Assembly (NCBI GenBank): GCA_900768515.1
Contig: CAAGDG010000058.1
Coordinates: 1-64,000, forward strand
Source: Lentisphaeria bacterium
GTDB taxonomy: Bacteria; Verrucomicrobiota; Lentisphaeria; Victivallales; Victivallaceae
Direction of reading: 5' to 3'
DNA: 64,000 bases
Shown: piece by piece, positions 16,562 to 24,033 of the stretch
Layout: each line of letters begins with the position of its first letter
How positions within the stretch are numbered: the stretch's first letter is position 1
Program-made: the position numbers and the translations under genes
The notes under the pieces: model-generated
Databases searched by the model: none
Seen by the model: the letters and a program-made list of their open reading frames with translations, nothing else
Told to the model about the DNA's origin: nothing

Positions 16562-17560
16562 ATGAGCGTGAAATTTGAAGGTTACGAGCGCCGGATCGCC
16601 CAAATCGAAAAAGCGCTGAAGGAATACGGTCTCGAATCGCTCGAAGCGGCCCGCGACCTCTGTCTCTCGAAGGGTGTCAACGTCGAGGAGATCGTCCGCG
16701 GCGTGCAGCCGATCGCGTTTGAAAACGCGGTCTGGGCCTACACCCTCGGCGCCGCCATCGCGCTGAAGAAGAACTCGAAGAACGCCGCCGAAGCCGCTGA
16801 AAACATCGGCATCGGACTGCAGGCGTTCTGCATCCCGGGTTCGGTCGCCGCCAACCGCGAAGTCGGTCTCGGCCACGGCAACCTCGCCGCGATGCTGCTG
16901 CGCGACGAAACCAAGTGCTTCTGCTTCCTCGCCGGTCACGAATCGTTCGCGGCGGCGGAGGGTGCGATCGGCATCGCCAAGACCGCCAACAAGGTCCGCA
17001 AGGAGCCGCTCCGCGTGATCCTGAACGGCCTCGGCAAGGACGCCGCCTACATCATCAGCCGGATCAACGGCTTCACCTACGTCGAAACCGAATACGACTA
17101 CTACACCGGCGATCTCAAGGAGGTCTTTGAGAAGGCGTTCTCCAACGGTCCGAAGGCGGCGGTCAAGTGCTACGGCGCGGACGACGTCTCCGAGGGCGTT
17201 GCGATCATGATCAAAGAGGGCGTCGACGTCTCCATCACCGGAAACTCGACCAACCCGACCCGCTTCCAGCATCCGGTCGCCGGCACCTACAAGAAATGGG
17301 CGATCGAACACGGCCGCAAATACTTCAGCGTTGCCTCCGGCGGCGGCACCGGCCGCACGCTGCATCCGGACAACATGGCTGCCGGTCCGGCCAGCTACGG
17401 CATGACCGACACCATGGGCCGCATGCACGGCGATGCGCAGTTCGCGGGTTCGTCGAGCGTCCCGGCGCACGTCGAAATGATGGGGCTGATCGGCATGGGC
17501 AACAACCCGATGGTCGGCGCCTCGGTCGCCGTCGCGGTGGCCGTTTCCCAGGCGAAGTAA
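16562..17560 (+). CDS. GGGtGRT family protein
   Basis: This 332-residue protein carries the family-defining motif (ASGGGTGRTLHPDNMAAG) near residue 262, plus glycine-rich segments (FLAGHESFAAAEGAIGIAK, GLIGMGNNPMVGASVAVAV). An AAGGAG box precedes the ATG. The family is conserved in anaerobes directly beside a NifU-like scaffold, exactly as here, but its reaction is unknown. The conserved pairing suggests that it receives or handles an Fe-S or metal cofactor; this is inference. No membrane segments or signal are seen. The gene ends 20 bp before a strong terminator. Confidence 0.88.
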   Translation: MSVKFEGYERRIAQIEKALKEYGLESLEAARDLCLSKGVNVEEIVRGVQPIAFENAVWAYTLGAAIALKKNSKNAAEAAENIGIGLQAFCIPGSVAANREVGLGHGNLAAMLLRDETKCFCFLAGHESFAAAEGAIGIAKTANKVRKEPLRVILNGLGKDAAYIISRINGFTYVETEYDYYTGDLKEVFEKAFSNGPKAAVKCYGADDVSEGVAIMIKEGVDVSITGNSTNPTRFQHPVAGTYKKWAIEHGRKYFSVASGGGTGRTLHPDNMAAGPASYGMTDTMGRMHGDAQFAGSSSVPAHVEMMGLIGMGNNPMVGASVAVAVAVSQAK

Positions 17561-17580
17561 TCTTTGCCGCCGGAATTCAG

Positions 17581-17614
17581 CGGCGCTCCGTCTCCGGACG
17601 GGGCGCCGTTTTTT
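17581..17614 (+). terminator. Strong intrinsic terminator after the GGGtGRT gene
   Basis: A 12-bp stem (17581-17592 with 17597-17608, one T-G pair) is capped by TCCG and followed by six T residues (17609-17614). Confidence 0.9.
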
Positions 17615-17656
17615 CGTCCGGCGATTCCTGAATCAGGGAGTTTTCGCCAATCGAAT

Positions 17657-17685
17657 TTGCATCCCGCCTTCCGGAATGATATAAT
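17657..17685 (+). promoter_or_regulatory. Sigma70-like promoter for the recX/two-component operon
   Basis: TTGCAT (17657-17662), 17-bp spacer, TATAAT (17680-17685). Confidence 0.8.
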
Positions 17686-17721
17686 AAACCAGGGAGAAAC
17701 GACGTTAGACGTCAGACAGAG

Positions 17722-18234
17722 ATGATGGCGGGTTCCGGAAAAAAGATCGATGCGATGGAGAAAGCGCTGCGCATTCTCAATTTCCGCGCCTGCTCCGAAC
17801 TGGAGCTGCGCAGGAAACTGCGGACTGCCGGCTACTCCTCCACGGAGACGGCCGACGCGATCGAACGCTGCAGAAAGCTCGGGGTCCTGAACGACCGGCT
17901 GCTGGCGGAGGATTACGCGCGGAGCCTCTCCGACCGCGGCTGCGGCGCACGGATGGTCCGGTTCCGCCTCGGCCGCCGGGGACTCGGCACGCGGAGCATC
18001 GAAGCCGCGCTCGAAGCGACCGCGGAGGGCGAGGCGGAAGCCTGCCGCCGGGCACTGGCGGCCAAACTGCGCACGCTCGAACGAGAAAGCGATCCGCGCA
18101 GAAAACGGGAGAAGGCGTTCCGGTTTCTGGCGGGACGGGGATTTTCCGCCGACCGGATCCGGGAGGCGTTTGCAGAAGCCGACTTTTCCGGCGGAACAAC
18201 GGAGAAATGCGACGATGAGAATTTTACTGATTGA
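17722..18234 (+). CDS. recX: RecX-family regulatory protein
   Basis: This 170-residue protein has the RecX three-helix repeats. The first is ALRILNFRACSELELRRKL, followed by GVLNDRLLAEDYARSLS and GARMVRFRLGRRGLGTRSIE, and a third tandem region to residue 160. RecX binds RecA filaments and inhibits recombinase and coprotease activity. recA is not in the window. Starts at 17722 and 17725 are both possible; the ribosome site is weak. The 3' end overlaps the response regulator by 20 bp, an unusual operon partner for recX that suggests shared transcription from the promoter at 17657-17685. Family identity is from pattern, so RecX-like rather than proven. Confidence 0.8.
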   Translation: MMAGSGKKIDAMEKALRILNFRACSELELRRKLRTAGYSSTETADAIERCRKLGVLNDRLLAEDYARSLSDRGCGARMVRFRLGRRGLGTRSIEAALEATAEGEAEACRRALAAKLRTLERESDPRRKREKAFRFLAGRGFSADRIREAFAEADFSGGTTEKCDDENFTD

Positions 18235-18907
18235 GGATGACGCCCGTACCGCGGAATTCATCCTGAAAGGGCTGGCCCAGTCCGGATACACCACGATCCA
18301 CGCCTCCGACGGGGCGGACGGCCTCTTCAAGGCGCGCCATGAAAACTGCGACCTGGCGATCATCGACATCATGCTGCCGAAGATGGACGGCTTCACCGTG
18401 ATCGAGAAACTGCGCGCCGCGGGTTCCACCCTGCCGGTGATCGTGCTCAGCGCCCGCAATTCGGTCGAGGACCGGATCAAGGGACTCCAGAACGGCGGTG
18501 ACGACTACCTGGTCAAACCGTTTTCCTTCTCGGAACTGCTCGCCCGGATCCAGGCGCTGCTGCGCCGCGCCGCCTCCACCGCGGAACCGACCACCATCAC
18601 GGTCGGAGACCTCTCGATCGACCTGCTCGCGCGAAAGGTCTACCGGGGAACGGAGCGGATCGACATCCAGCCCCTCGAATTCAGCCTGCTCGAATACCTC
18701 GCCCGCAACGCCGGGCGCGTTGTCTCCAAAACCATGATCATGGACCACGTCTGGGAGTACAATTTCGACCCGCAGACCAACATCGTGGAGACCCGGATGT
18801 GCCGGCTCCGCGAGAAAATCGATAAGCCATTCGCGGAAAAGTTGATTCATACGGTACGGGGATTCGGCTATGTGCTCGAACCGCAGGCGGATTTTCAGCA
18901 CCGTTAA
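18215..18907 (+). CDS. OmpR-family response regulator (CusR/CopR-like)
   Basis: This 230-residue protein has a receiver domain with acidic pocket EDD (about 7-9), phospho-acceptor D51 (IIDIMLPKMDG) and K101 (DDYLVKPF), then a C-terminal winged helix (YRGTERIDIQPLEFSLLEYL to RGFGYVLEP) that binds DNA. The ATG at 18215 has a GGAG box and lies inside the recX 3' end. It overlaps the sensor kinase gene by 38 bp. The closest well-known relatives respond to copper, silver or envelope signals, but the signal cannot be told. Two near-identical palindromes downstream of the operon (21116-21146, 21437-21469) are candidate binding sites. Confidence 0.9.
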   Translation: MRILLIEDDARTAEFILKGLAQSGYTTIHASDGADGLFKARHENCDLAIIDIMLPKMDGFTVIEKLRAAGSTLPVIVLSARNSVEDRIKGLQNGGDDYLVKPFSFSELLARIQALLRRAASTAEPTTITVGDLSIDLLARKVYRGTERIDIQPLEFSLLEYLARNAGRVVSKTMIMDHVWEYNFDPQTNIVETRMCRLREKIDKPFAEKLIHTVRGFGYVLEPQADFQHR

Positions 18908-20489
18908 GTTCCGGATCGCGTTCTGGTACGCGGTGCTCTTCGCCGTGACCGGCGCGGTTTCCCTGGCGTTCGTCTTCGTCGAACTGCGGCGGACCATGCT
19001 CCGGGGAATTGACCGCGCCCTCGAACGGGGTGTCCGAAACTACCAGATCGAATACCTGACCGGGAAACGGCATCAGCTGTTCGACCGCGAAGTGCCGCTC
19101 GACCGCCTCGCGCCGGAAGCCCGCCGCGCCTTCGAAGAACGGTTTCCGGGAGTGCAGCTGCTGCTCGTCTTTGAAACCCGAAACGCCGGGGGGCTCTACC
19201 AGACCGCCTTCGGGACCGTGAATCATCAGCTCTTTGAGCTGCGGCTCGAATCGGACGGCAGCGTCTACTCCCGCCGGATCGATCCGGCCTATCATCTGCC
19301 CCTGCTGCGGCAGACGCTCGATGACGCCGCACGGGCGGAGGGCGCCAACAACCTGGTCTGCCGGCTGCTTTCCGCCTCCGGCAAGGTCGAGGCTGGCACC
19401 CCGCTGAGTCCCGGCAACGGGTTTCCGCCGGCGGACCCGGCAAAACAGACCCTCCGCACAGTCGGCCAATACCGGGTTCTGCAGCTGCCGCTCTTCGACG
19501 GAGGGGTTCTCGAAGCCGCCCGCTCTCTGGAGGCGACGGACCGGCTGCTGCGCGAATATGTGCTGACCGCGTCCGGAGTCTTCCTCGCACTGCTCGCAGT
19601 CTCTCTGCTGGTCGGCTGGCTGCTGGCCGGAAAGTTCCTCGCCGGCATCCGGAGAGTCAGCCAGGCCGCCCGGGAGATCGCCGGCGGAGATTTCAGCCGC
19701 CGGGTCGAATCCCACGGCGACGGCAGCGAAATCGAAGAGCTGGTCGAAGCCTTCAACACCATGAACGCCAACACGGAACGGCTGTTTGAAGAACTCCGCA
19801 CCGTCACCGACGACGTCGCCCACGACCTGCGTACGCCCCTGACCCGGATCCGGGGACTTGCCGAAATCACGGTCAGCGGACCGCAGGAGCTGGCACGCTA
19901 CCAGGAGATGGCCGCGGTCACGGCGGAAGAGTGTGCCGGCATGCTGCAGATCATCAACACCATGCTCGAAATCACCCGGATGGAACACGCGATCGAGACG
20001 CTCGAGCGCAACCGGCTCGACTGGGCGGAACTGCTCCGCCGCGCGGAAGAACTCTACCAGCCTTCCGCCGAAGATCTCGGAATCCGTCTGGAGTTCCGTC
20101 TTCCGGAACACGCCTGGGTCTTCGCCGACCGGCTCAAGCTCCAGCGCGCAGCCGCCAACCTTCTCGACAACGCACTCAAATTCACCCCCTCCGGCGGAAC
20201 CGTCACCGTCACACTGGAACCGGAAGAAACCCAATGGCTGCTGCGGGTCGCCGATACCGGCTGCGGCATCGCGCCGGAAAACATCGAGCATGTATTCGAG
20301 CGTTTTTTCCGCAGCGATCCCAGTCGCTCCCGCCCCGGGAACGGACTCGGACTGTCGCTGGTCCGGGCGATCGCCCTCGCGCACGGCGGCAGTGTCGAAG
20401 TTTCAAGCGAACTGGGCAGAGGAACCGAATTCCGTTTCCGCCTTCCGAAGGCAGAAGAACTCCCCGGAGAAACGGAGAATGGGAAATGA
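18870..20489 (+). CDS. Membrane sensor histidine kinase
   Basis: This 539-residue inner-membrane kinase has TM1 (about 14-37), a ~190-residue periplasmic sensor domain with no recognised ligand motif, TM2 (about 231-255), a HAMP linker, an HisKA helix with H318 (DDVAHDLRTPLTRIRG), and an ATPase domain with an N box (ANLLDNALKFTP), DTGCGIAPENIEHVFERFF and GNGLGLSLV. It phosphorylates the response regulator encoded just upstream. Its stop overlaps the next gene's ATG (ATGA), so the secreted repeat protein is translationally coupled. The CusS-like layout is clear but the stimulus is unknown. Confidence 0.9.
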   Translation: MCSNRRRIFSTVKFRIAFWYAVLFAVTGAVSLAFVFVELRRTMLRGIDRALERGVRNYQIEYLTGKRHQLFDREVPLDRLAPEARRAFEERFPGVQLLLVFETRNAGGLYQTAFGTVNHQLFELRLESDGSVYSRRIDPAYHLPLLRQTLDDAARAEGANNLVCRLLSASGKVEAGTPLSPGNGFPPADPAKQTLRTVGQYRVLQLPLFDGGVLEAARSLEATDRLLREYVLTASGVFLALLAVSLLVGWLLAGKFLAGIRRVSQAAREIAGGDFSRRVESHGDGSEIEELVEAFNTMNANTERLFEELRTVTDDVAHDLRTPLTRIRGLAEITVSGPQELARYQEMAAVTAEECAGMLQIINTMLEITRMEHAIETLERNRLDWAELLRRAEELYQPSAEDLGIRLEFRLPEHAWVFADRLKLQRAAANLLDNALKFTPSGGTVTVTLEPEETQWLLRVADTGCGIAPENIEHVFERFFRSDPSRSRPGNGLGLSLVRAIALAHGGSVEVSSELGRGTEFRFRLPKAEELPGETENGK

Positions 20490-21091
20490 GCAGACGCCGC
20501 CGCCTCGCCGCACTCTTGCTGTTCCTCTTATGCTGTGGCAGGCTGCCGGCGGGCGGGATCCCATACGACGAGCTGCCGGGGGCGTTTGACGCGCCGGCAA
20601 CCCCGCTGCAGCTCGGCGTGTTCCCGGCAGTTGCGCTCTTCGATTCCGGCACCCCGGTTTACGGCGCCGCCCTCGGCATGCCCATGCTCATGCAGGGGAA
20701 GGTCCGCGGAATTCAGGTCGGCGGAGTCGCCGCCATAACCGGGTCCGTCATCGGCGTGACTGTCGCGCCGATCAATATTTATGACGAAAACTTCGGCATC
20801 GCCATCGGCATGCTCAATCTTGCGGCGCACGACTTCGGCGGCGGCCAGATCGGAATCTGGAACACCTCCCTCTCCCGCGACGAAAAAAGCTTTCAACTCG
20901 GCGGAGTCAACATCGCGGCGGCAGACGGCGTCCAAATCGGAGGAATCAACGCCGCGACAGGAAACAACGTGCAGTTCGGCATCGTCAACCGTTCCGGTTC
21001 CGGGCTGCAGTTCGGACTGCTCAATTACAGCGACAACCCCGATGCCTGGCTGCCGTTCACCCTGCTCTTCAACTTTGTTCCGGAAAACTGA
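20486..21091 (+). CDS. Small secreted surface-repeat protein (LA_2272-like)
   Basis: This 201-residue protein starts with an arginine-rich signal peptide (MSRRRRLAALLLFLLCCGRL) cut near LPAGG. The mature part is built from short glycine-rich repeats of the form xQxGGVNxA (IQVGGVAAIT, FQLGGVNIAA, VQIGGINAAT, VQFGIVNRS, LQFGLLNYS). This pattern resembles the LA_2272 family of surface repeat proteins and suggests a beta-structured envelope protein. The ATG overlaps the kinase stop codon. Being the last gene of the two-component operon, it may be the target or the ligand-side partner of the sensor. Function is unknown. Confidence 0.75.
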   Translation: MSRRRRLAALLLFLLCCGRLPAGGIPYDELPGAFDAPATPLQLGVFPAVALFDSGTPVYGAALGMPMLMQGKVRGIQVGGVAAITGSVIGVTVAPINIYDENFGIAIGMLNLAAHDFGGGQIGIWNTSLSRDEKSFQLGGVNIAAADGVQIGGINAATGNNVQFGIVNRSGSGLQFGLLNYSDNPDAWLPFTLLFNFVPEN

Positions 21092-21115
21092 TCCCGTGTG
21101 GAAGCATTTTTCTCC

Positions 21116-21146
21116 AGATTGCCGATTTGTAATCCGACGGCAATCT
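21116..21146. promoter_or_regulatory. Palindromic operator candidate, copy 1
   Basis: AGATTGCCG (21116-21124), a 13-bp spacer, and CGGCAATCT (21138-21146). The spacer starts ATTTG, and the block is repeated at 21437-21469. It lies 20 bp upstream of the -10 box TATATT (21166-21171) of the first small RNA. No good -35 is seen, which fits activator control. Confidence 0.65.
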
Positions 21147-21176
21147 TCCGGCAACTCCCGCCATCTATATTGGAGC

Positions 21177-21273
21177 AGTAGAAGGCGGAAACGCCGACTG
21201 AGAGATTGACCCCCATCTCCCAAAACTGCCGGGTTTCGGAGACACCCCAACTCCGAAACCCGGCCTCTTTTTT
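21177..21273 (+). ncRNA. Candidate small RNA, tandem copy 1 (~97 nt)
   Basis: A -10 box TATATT (21166-21171) places the start near 21177, in a CAGTAG block shared with copy 2. The RNA would fold into a hairpin with outer CAGT/ACTG and inner GGCG-GAAA-CGCC (21184-21195). A C-rich hairpin loop follows (GAGAT-TGACCCCC-ATCTC), then a 14-bp terminator. No start codon or ribosome site is present and no gene follows on this strand. The same elements recur in the same order in copy 2 with changed but still pairing stems, which supports a structured RNA. The exposed C-run could pair with GGAGG ribosome sites, as in many base-pairing regulators; this is inference. Confidence 0.6.
21228..21273 (+). terminator. 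Intrinsic terminator of small RNA copy 1
   Basis: A perfect 14-bp stem GCCGGGTTTCGGAG (21228-21241) pairs with 21251-21264 around loop ACACCCCAA. CTC and six T residues (21268-21273) follow. Confidence 0.9.
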
Positions 21274-21436
21274 CTGTTTTGCCGGGACTGCGGGAACGTT
21301 TTCAAGGAAAATACGCCTTTCGCGCCGGCGACAGCGTCCCGGCCAGGATTCGGACCGGCGGCGAAAACAAAAGGTGTCCGACGGCGAAAACCGGCTTTCG
21401 CCGCCGGGTTTCGGGCGGAAATGACAGAAAAAAGGG
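21274..21436. other. Non-coding spacer between the two small RNAs
   Basis: No gene is seen. The stretch contains several short GC-rich self-complementary segments around GGCGAAAAC and GTTTTCGCC-like sequence (about 21357-21405), but no promoter or ribosome site that I can support. Confidence 0.5.
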
Positions 21437-21469
21437 AAGATTGCCGATTTGCAATTTTCCGGCAATCTT
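21437..21469. promoter_or_regulatory. Palindromic operator candidate, copy 2
   Basis: AAGATTGCCG (21437-21446), a 13-bp spacer, CGGCAATCTT (21460-21469). The arms and the spacer start ATTTG match copy 1, and the -10-like TATTTT (21488-21493) follows at nearly the same distance. Confidence 0.65.
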
Positions 21470-21500
21470 CCAGACAACTTACGACATTATTTTAGAGAAC

Positions 21501-21623
21501 AGTAGGCAGCGATCCATTCCGAATGCGGGAAACCGCCGGAATGTTGACATAGCCCCCATTCCCAACCCCGCCGGGTTTTCCGCGTGACCTGACCCCTCGC
21601 GCGGAGAACCCGGCACTTTTTTT
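21501..21623 (+). ncRNA. Candidate small RNA, tandem copy 2 (~123 nt)
   Basis: It has the same plan as copy 1: -10-like TATTTT (21488-21493), CAGTAG at the 5' end, and a hairpin with outer CATTCCG/CGGAATG and inner GCGG-GAAA-CCGC. The C-rich block TTGACATAGCCCCCATTCCC follows, then a 15-bp terminator. GGAATG can instead pair with CATTCC downstream, so two alternative folds compete. Sequence between the copies differs mainly in paired regions, where complementarity is kept. There is no coding potential or gene downstream on this strand. It ends just before the convergent xylanase gene. The family is not one I recognise. Confidence 0.6.
21570..21623 (+). terminator. Intrinsic terminator of small RNA copy 2
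   Basis: A 15-bp stem (21570-21584 with 21600-21614, one G-U) encloses a 15-nt C-rich loop. AC and seven T residues (21617-21623) follow. It may also end the convergent xylanase transcript. Confidence 0.88.
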
Positions 21624-21627
21624 GTCT

Positions 21628-22962
21628 TCACTTTTCCAGCTGGAAGAGAAAGACGTTTCTGGCCCCCTTCGAAAGCTGCAGCTTCCGGCGGACCAGGCCG
21701 CCGTCGGTGGAAATCTCCACATCGTAGTCGCCGTAGAAACCGTGGAAACGGTTGTCGCCGCCCGGAACGAAATTGATCTCCGTCTCGGTCCGCCACTCTT
21801 CGCGGATCAGGCGGCGCAGCACCTTGTAGGCCGGTTTCGGCGTGAAGTCGTAATTGACCAGTCCGGCCCGGAGCCGATTCTCCCCCTCCTCCGACCCCGG
21901 AGGAGCATAGGCGGCGGTGCCGTCGACCAGATTCCACCAGGTGATCCCCTCCACCGCCGCATGGCTGAACCAGAGCCGGTAGAGCTTCTCCGTCGCCAGC
22001 TCCTGGAAACGGTCGCCGTCACCGAGGGAACGGCGGCTGATCACGCTGACCTCGGAAAGGTTGACCGGTACGCCCAGCTTTCCGAAAAGGTCGAGCACCG
22101 CCAGAAGATTGCGGGGACGCAGCGGAACCTCCGCCTCCTGCAGCATCGTGTCGAACATGTGGTACTGGACGCCGAATCCGCCGAGACGGAAACCGTGCTC
22201 CAGCAGCCGCTGCGCCAGCAGAAACGAGGCGGTATTGTCCCCCTGGAAACTCCACCAGGCGCGGTCGTCGTTGTAGATGAGCTGGCTGTCCGGGAACAGC
22301 TCCGCGGCCCGGCGGAAGGCGTAATCGACGTATCCGTCGCCGAGTTCGGGGATGTCGGGACGCAGCAGCGGGAAGCGCGTCTGCGCCTCGTTGACGGTAT
22401 CCCAGATGTGAATCCGGTCCGCATAACGCGCCGCGATCGCCCGCATCCGGCGGTCGAGCGCGGAACGAAATCCCGCCACGGTGGTCGGAATCCACTTCGG
22501 CAGGAACTGATGCCAGCAGAGCGGATGCCCCTTCGGAATCAGGCCGAAACGGTCGCAGAACTCCAGCACCCGGTCCGGCGGCGGGCGGCGGTAGATCGGC
22601 GGAGAATGCCGTTCGAAGCGGGGCTTTCCCTCTTCCGGCTCGAGGTCGGACCAGTAGAACGGAATCACTGCGTGGTTGAAAACCGCGGCGAAGGTCTGCT
22701 CGTAGGCCTCATTCTGTTCCGCCTCCGGGAACTGGTCCACCATGAAGGCGTTGCAGCCGAATTTGAATTCACTGCCGGTCTGCCGCAGCCGGACCCGGCC
22801 GCCCGGCAGAGGCTTTCCCGCGGCATCCAGAAGCTCGACCCGCCCGAATCCCTTGCGGTTGCATTCGGTTCCGGTCCGGATGCGGAACTCCACCTCGGAA
22901 TCCTCCTCCAGGAGATACTTCAGAATTCGCACCGCCTCCTCGGACATCCCTTTCTCAACCAT
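21628..22962 (-). CDS. GH10 endo-1,4-beta-xylanase-type hydrolase
   Basis: Residues about 65-380 of this ~444-residue protein form a GH10 TIM barrel. Acid/base E192 is in WDTVNEA and nucleophile E304 in NLSEVSV. Substrate-site motifs HPLCWHQFLPKW and VQYHMFDTM are also present. GH10 enzymes retain configuration and cut beta-1,4-xylan. Short N- and C-terminal beta regions flank the barrel (AAGKPLPGGRVRLRQTG; YGDYDVEISTDGG). No signal peptide is visible, so it may act on imported xylo-oligosaccharides in the cytoplasm. The start at 22962 uses a GGAGG box five bases upstream. A promoter at 23037-23064 suits it. It is a single gene converging on the small RNAs. Confidence 0.85.
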   Translation of the reverse strand: MVEKGMSEEAVRILKYLLEEDSEVEFRIRTGTECNRKGFGRVELLDAAGKPLPGGRVRLRQTGSEFKFGCNAFMVDQFPEAEQNEAYEQTFAAVFNHAVIPFYWSDLEPEEGKPRFERHSPPIYRRPPPDRVLEFCDRFGLIPKGHPLCWHQFLPKWIPTTVAGFRSALDRRMRAIAARYADRIHIWDTVNEAQTRFPLLRPDIPELGDGYVDYAFRRAAELFPDSQLIYNDDRAWWSFQGDNTASFLLAQRLLEHGFRLGGFGVQYHMFDTMLQEAEVPLRPRNLLAVLDLFGKLGVPVNLSEVSVISRRSLGDGDRFQELATEKLYRLWFSHAAVEGITWWNLVDGTAAYAPPGSEEGENRLRAGLVNYDFTPKPAYKVLRRLIREEWRTETEINFVPGGDNRFHGFYGDYDVEISTDGGLVRRKLQLSKGARNVFLFQLEK

Positions 22963-23036
22963 CTTTTCCTCCACATTTGAACAATTTCAGATTTTGCCGT
23001 TTCCATTCAGGAAACAACATCTTGAAAATCAATTTC

Positions 23037-23064
23037 AATATAGTGCCGGCCAGTGGGAAAACAA
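23037..23064 (-). promoter_or_regulatory. Promoter candidate for the GH10 gene
   Basis: Minus-strand TTGTTT (23059-23064), 16-bp spacer, TATATT (23037-23042). The gap 22963-23274 otherwise holds the divergent promoter at 23170-23198 and AT-rich leader sequence; no gene is seen. Confidence 0.6.
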
Positions 23065-23169
23065 TCCCCGGTTTCTGAAAAAAAGGATTTTTTCAACCTC
23101 AACTTTACTTTTTATTCAGATATGAATAACCATCTCGAAAATAGAACAGGAAAAAACCGTTTATCCCCC

Positions 23170-23198
23170 TTGACAATTCCGCGGTGATCATTCATAAT
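23170..23198 (+). promoter_or_regulatory. Sigma70-like promoter for the pseudopilin/GH genes
   Basis: TTGACA (23170-23175), 17-bp spacer, CATAAT (23193-23198). The TTGACA matches consensus. Confidence 0.7.
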
Positions 23199-23274
23199 AT
23201 TAGTAAAGGTTGCAATACAGCTTGAGTAAAGAAAAGTCTTTCGACGGATGTTCAACCAAAAGAGCGGGGATTCC

Positions 23275-24000
23275 ATGAAAAAGTCATTCACGCTGATCGA
23301 ACTGTTGGTGGTTATTGCGATCATCGCCATCCTCGCGGCAATGCTTTTGCCGGCGTTGAACCGGGCGCGGGAGACAGCGCACGCCATCCGCTGTACCGCC
23401 AATTTCAAACAGTTCGGCACGGCCAATGTCATGTATGCCGATTCGTTCGACGGCAACTGTGTTCCGATCCGGATGAAAAACAGTTCCTACGCCACGATGT
23501 GGACCCGCAACCGGGCTTTCTTCGACTGCCTCGGAACCAGCTGCGATGTCGACGCCGGTTCCCCCGGTCAGATCAGCACAAAGGACAGTAAAGGCGCCGC
23601 CGGGCTGATCTGTCCGATGGCAACGCATGGACTGGAAAAGAAGGATATCTCCTACTGCTACGCCTTTCAGCGCACCGGTTTTGACGATGACAGCTCGATC
23701 TCCGATTTCTGGGGAAGCTCGGTCGTCGCCTCCTATTCGCTCGGCAGGGTGAAAACCCCCTCCGAAAAAATCGCGTTCAATGAGGCGGTGAACTGGACTT
23801 CGGACTATGCCGGCGCCGACCCGTCCAGCGCATCCGGCTACTGGACGATCGGGGAAACCTACACCGGCGGTTCCTTCACCGCTTATCGCCACGACGGGCA
23901 GCAGGCGGTCAACATCGGATTCTTCGACGGACACGCCGCAAAGCTCCGCTGGAAGGAAATTTACGGAAATGATGAACTGAAACTCAAATGGCGTTGCTAG
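23275..24000 (+). CDS. Type II secretion-like pseudopilin
   Basis: This 241-residue protein begins [16 protein letters not shown], with the prepilin cleavage site and the long hydrophobic helix. The C-terminal region holds a H-X11-DGH form of the tail motif ([16 protein letters not shown]). Two cysteine-containing segments in the globular part may form a disulfide. The ATG at 23275 gives the usual short leader and follows a GGGGA box; the frame opens nine codons earlier. It is followed by a second pseudopilin and a giant GH gene on the same strand, probably one transcript. It is probably processed by a prepilin peptidase and inserted in the inner membrane; its partners are unknown. Confidence 0.85.
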   Translation: MKKSFTLIELLVVIAIIAILAAMLLPALNRARETAHAIRCTANFKQFGTANVMYADSFDGNCVPIRMKNSSYATMWTRNRAFFDCLGTSCDVDAGSPGQISTKDSKGAAGLICPMATHGLEKKDISYCYAFQRTGFDDDSSISDFWGSSVVASYSLGRVKTPSEKIAFNEAVNWTSDYAGADPSSASGYWTIGETYTGGSFTAYRHDGQQAVNIGFFDGHAAKLRWKEIYGNDELKLKWRC

Positions 24001-24033
24001 GCCGATGAATAACTGTCCAAGGAGATGAAAGAC

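Noticed and set aside
21177..21623. Transcription attenuator or riboswitch leaders
   Set aside because: No gene follows on the plus strand; the next gene is convergent. A free-standing RNA fits better than a leader.
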